DNA of 5,771 nt, taken from NCBI GenBank assembly GCA_016203375.1, contig JACQMX010000011.1, positions 1 to 5,771 of the forward strand. The letters run 5' to 3'. A model generated the notes under the pieces. The model was not told the DNA's origin. It searched no databases and saw nothing but the letters and a program-made list of their open reading frames with translations. The DNA comes from Candidatus Woesearchaeota archaeon (GTDB lineage: Archaea; Nanobdellota; Nanobdellia; Woesearchaeales; UBA12501). Below, piece after piece: positions 3,710-5,771 of this stretch. The translations under genes and the position numbers were made by a program. Within the stretch, counting starts at the first letter, position 1. Each line of letters opens with the position of its first letter.

Positions 3710-5554
3710 ATGACAAGAGTTGTCCATGTTCTTGGAGCCAGAAAGCTAGAAGGGGATATTGCGAATCCTACGTTTATCTTTACGAATAAGCTAGGTGGCT
3801 ACGCCTCGCTTTCCGCTACTCCCTTATCCAGGTATCAGGGCGTGTTCTTCAATAAAGGCGGCGAGGTGTACAAGGTTATTGAAAACATTATCCCGCTCAA
3901 TGCAGGACCAGTAAACGTGGTCAATAATCACTTTAGTTGGATCCAACGAGAACATAGCGTGCTAAAAGAGGAGTTTATCTTCCCCTTCAATCATAACACC
4001 TTTATCTATGAGCTCAATGAAGAAAAGGAGATTCTTCTCGTACTAGATTGCAGGAAGGCCTATGATGATCACCAGTTTGGGCGATATTACACCATAGCGA
4101 AAGAGAGCGGAAAGCTTGTTATCAAGTACACGAAAAAGACGGATGATAAGGAAGACCTTTCGCATGGGAAAACGGAATATACATTTTATCTTGTCGTTGA
4201 TGAATCACGAAACTTCCAGATCATCGACCAGTTTTTGCCAGCGCATTACCCATATGATAAAGAACGAAATTCGTCACCATGGGAACGATATGTCTATCAC
4301 GCGGTAAAGATCAAGGCAAAACAACTTGTCCTTTCCTTCAGCACGAACAAGGAAGAAGCTATAAAAGAGAATACAAAAGTAATTAACAATTTTGCGACGA
4401 TCATCCAAAAACAAAAGGCACGAGAGAACAATGGTTATCGCACCATAAAAGATCTTTTAGTCAATATGGCGTATCAGGCCGCGCGCAATTCACTTGACCA
4501 GCTGACGTGCACCATTGATAACCGACAGGGCATTTACGCTGGCCTCTGGTGGTTCTTCCAGTTCTGGTCGCGAGATGAAGCTGTCTCGCTGAAGGCATGG
4601 ATGCTCCAAGGCAACTATCACCTTGCTAAAGAAGTCATCATGAATGATCTTCGCAATATCAAGCCAAGCGGACGCGTCCCAAACCGATGGCCCCCATCAG
4701 AACTTGAAAGCGCAGACGGCATTTATTGGATAATCAAAAGAACACGAGACCTTCTTGACTTGCTGGAACAAGAAGGATTATCGCACAAGTACTTTACTGC
4801 TGAAGACAGGCTTTTCCTGAAAAATAAAATTGAGACGGCAATGGTAGGACTGCTCAAGAGCCATACACGAGATGGTTTTGATGTGTGCGGAAAAAAAGAA
4901 ACGTGGATGGACACTGCGTGGAAAGATGATTATAGAGAAGGCATACGCCTCGAACAGCAGGCATTGCGGCTCGCGCTCTATAAGGCGCTTCGCCTGCTTT
5001 GCAAGGAATCTGATGATACCATCTGCTATCGCCTTGCTGCACATCACGAGGATGAACTACGACAGAAAGTGCGGCAACACTTTTTCAAAGATGGCTACCT
5101 ATGGGACGGAATCAATGATGCAACGATACGACCAAATATTTTCATCGTATACTATGTGTATCCAGAGTTATTGACACCAAGCGAATGGGTTGCCTGTTTC
5201 AAGAAAATTCTCCCAAAATTATGGAACGCATGGGGGGGCCTCTCTACAATAGCGAAAGATCACCCGCTCTATTGCGATACGCATACCGGTTCAGATAACC
5301 GGAGTTATCATCGCGGGGATTCGTGGTATTGGCTGAATAACCTTGCTGCCATCTGCATGACACGCGTATCTCGCTTCACCTTCCGCAAAGAGATACGCAA
5401 GATTCTTGAATCGAGCACAAATGAAATCCTCTGGTCTGGCGCAGTGGGGCACCATGCAGAAATCTCTTCTTCAAAACAGCAAGAAAGCAAAGGATGTCTC
5501 ATGCAGGCGTGGAGCGCTGCGATGTATATAGAGCTTGTGGAAGAATTGTTTTAA
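3710..5554 (+). CDS. glycogen-debranching enzyme, amylo-alpha-1,6-glucosidase type (GDE C-terminal/GH133-like)
   Basis: A 614-aa protein predicted to hydrolyse alpha-1,6 branch linkages of glycogen-like glucans in the cytoplasm; no signal peptide is seen. The N-terminal domain (about 1-235) carries NKLGGYASLSATPLSRYQG (26-44), matching the GDE N-terminal motif GGYASxT...RRYHG, with the usual His replaced by Gln. The (alpha/alpha)6 catalytic half shows WWFFQFWSRDEAVS (280-293; usually WGRD), RVPNRWP (322-328), ESADGIYWI (333-341), TWMD (398-401), REGIRLEQQAL (409-419), SYHRGDSWYWL (532-542) and GCLMQAW (595-601). D401 and E584 are the best candidates for the acid/base pair by position in the family; this is inference. 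Length fits single-function archaeal and bacterial GDE rather than the large eukaryotic bifunctional enzyme. It stands alone, with no glycogen synthase or phosphorylase in the window. The altered RYQG and WSRD motifs could indicate a shifted substrate. Confidence 0.88.
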   Translation: MTRVVHVLGARKLEGDIANPTFIFTNKLGGYASLSATPLSRYQGVFFNKGGEVYKVIENIIPLNAGPVNVVNNHFSWIQREHSVLKEEFIFPFNHNTFIYELNEEKEILLVLDCRKAYDDHQFGRYYTIAKESGKLVIKYTKKTDDKEDLSHGKTEYTFYLVVDESRNFQIIDQFLPAHYPYDKERNSSPWERYVYHAVKIKAKQLVLSFSTNKEEAIKENTKVINNFATIIQKQKARENNGYRTIKDLLVNMAYQAARNSLDQLTCTIDNRQGIYAGLWWFFQFWSRDEAVSLKAWMLQGNYHLAKEVIMNDLRNIKPSGRVPNRWPPSELESADGIYWIIKRTRDLLDLLEQEGLSHKYFTAEDRLFLKNKIETAMVGLLKSHTRDGFDVCGKKETWMDTAWKDDYREGIRLEQQALRLALYKALRLLCKESDDTICYRLAAHHEDELRQKVRQHFFKDGYLWDGINDATIRPNIFIVYYVYPELLTPSEWVACFKKILPKLWNAWGGLSTIAKDHPLYCDTHTGSDNRSYHRGDSWYWLNNLAAICMTRVSRFTFRKEIRKILESSTNEILWSGAVGHHAEISSSKQQESKGCLMQAWSAAMYIELVEELF

Positions 5555-5627
5555 AGTACTTTCAGCCCTCTCCAGCATCTCGCTTTGCTCGGCTGGCGCA
5601 ATATTTGTTTAATAAAATCTTCCTTCT

Positions 5628-5661
5628 GAAAATTCCCCCACTCATCGCGAAGGGAATTTTC
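5628..5661. terminator. 10-bp inverted repeat between convergent genes
   Basis: GAAAATTCCC (5628-5637) and GGGAATTTTC (5652-5661) are perfectly complementary around a 14-nt loop. The stem sits 7 nt past the stop of the minus-strand gene and 73 nt past the plus-strand stop. It could stabilise or end transcripts from both sides. Archaeal termination usually needs only T-rich DNA, and no long T run follows here on either strand, so the role is uncertain. Confidence 0.5.
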
Positions 5662-5668
5662 AACCAAT

Positions 5669-5771
5669 TTAGAAAAATGTCGTCAGCCCTTGCTGTTTCT
5701 CTTCGCCCTTTTTTGCCCTCGGCTTTCTCTCCTTCTTCTCCTCAATAACATCATCAAAAATAGGCACGCCA
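5669..5771 (-). CDS. C-terminal end of a PCNA-binding protein (PIP box), partial
   Basis: The last 33 codons of a gene whose 5' part lies beyond the right edge. The visible residues begin GVPIFDDVIEEKKERKP, continue with a Lys/Arg/Glu-rich flexible linker, and end KQQGLTTFF-stop. QQGLTTFF is an exact fit to the PIP-box consensus Q-x-x-h-x-x-a-a, which binds the PCNA sliding clamp, and it is in the usual place: the extreme C-terminus behind a charged linker. Archaeal proteins built this way include the replication factor C large subunit, DNA polymerase D large subunit, DNA polymerase B, FEN1 and RNase HII; the fragment does not tell which. A DNA replication or repair protein is the inference. 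It is convergent with the debranching-enzyme gene, with 114 bp between stops. Confidence 0.75.
   Translation of the reverse strand, partial: GVPIFDDVIEEKKERKPRAKKGEEKQQGLTTFF

Noticed and set aside
4778..5047. 89-codon minus-strand open frame inside the debranching-enzyme gene
   Set aside because: Antisense to the catalytic-domain codons, with no domain or initiation signal.
5232..5238. G7 homopolymer in the debranching-enzyme gene as a possible slippage site
   Set aside because: It encodes conserved-looking WGG in frame and the protein remains intact to its family C-terminus; a single short tract gives no evidence of phase variation.
5572..5596. CCAGC/GCTGG inverted repeat just after the debranching-enzyme gene as a terminator
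   Set aside because: Only five base pairs with a 15-nt loop and no following T run; too weak to call.
5494..5748. 84-codon plus-strand open frame running past the debranching-enzyme stop
   Set aside because: It overlaps the conserved C-terminus of the debranching enzyme and the PIP-box gene end, crosses the hairpin, and has no start signal.

Overview
The window looks archaeal, and a DPANN lineage such as Woesearchaeota or Pacearchaeota is plausible; this placement is inference. Supporting signs are AT-rich TATA boxes 24-40 nt upstream of several starts, two promoters so close to their ATG that the mRNA should be leaderless, other starts with Shine-Dalgarno matches to an archaeal-type GGAGGTGAT, an NSUN-family m5C RNA methyltransferase, an amylo-alpha-1,6-glucosidase-type debranching enzyme, and the C-terminus of a protein ending in a perfect PCNA-interacting (PIP) box. 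No tRNA, rRNA, CRISPR array or insertion sequence was seen.

Layout, left half (all minus strand, read right to left): a homologue of 16S rRNA m7G1405 methyltransferases (2111-3013) is followed 28 nt later by an NSUN/RsmF-type m5C methyltransferase (1060-2082), with tandem AT-rich repeats at the junction. Next is a strong TATA box and a pair of very small genes (49 aa at 845-994, 47 aa at 662-805). Their proteins contain no Asp or Glu and look distantly related to each other. Last comes an M50 site-2-type membrane protease (1-600) with its own promoter.

Right half: a stand-alone receiver-domain protein (3131-3622) diverges from the methyltransferase pair. It is followed on the same strand by the glycogen-debranching-type enzyme (3710-5554), which has its own TATA box and ribosome binding site. 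A convergent minus-strand gene enters from the right edge (5669-5771); only its last 33 codons are visible, and a 10-bp hairpin lies between it and the debranching enzyme.

The most interesting reading is the two-methyltransferase operon. In bacteria the two families act two nucleotides apart in the decoding centre of 16S rRNA (m7G1405 by the Arm/Rmt family, m5C1407 by RsmF), so this pair may be an archaeal decoding-site modification module. The two acid-free micro-proteins downstream are the other item worth following up. The receiver protein, debranching enzyme and protease look like ordinary accessory or housekeeping functions with no obvious pathway link to their neighbours.
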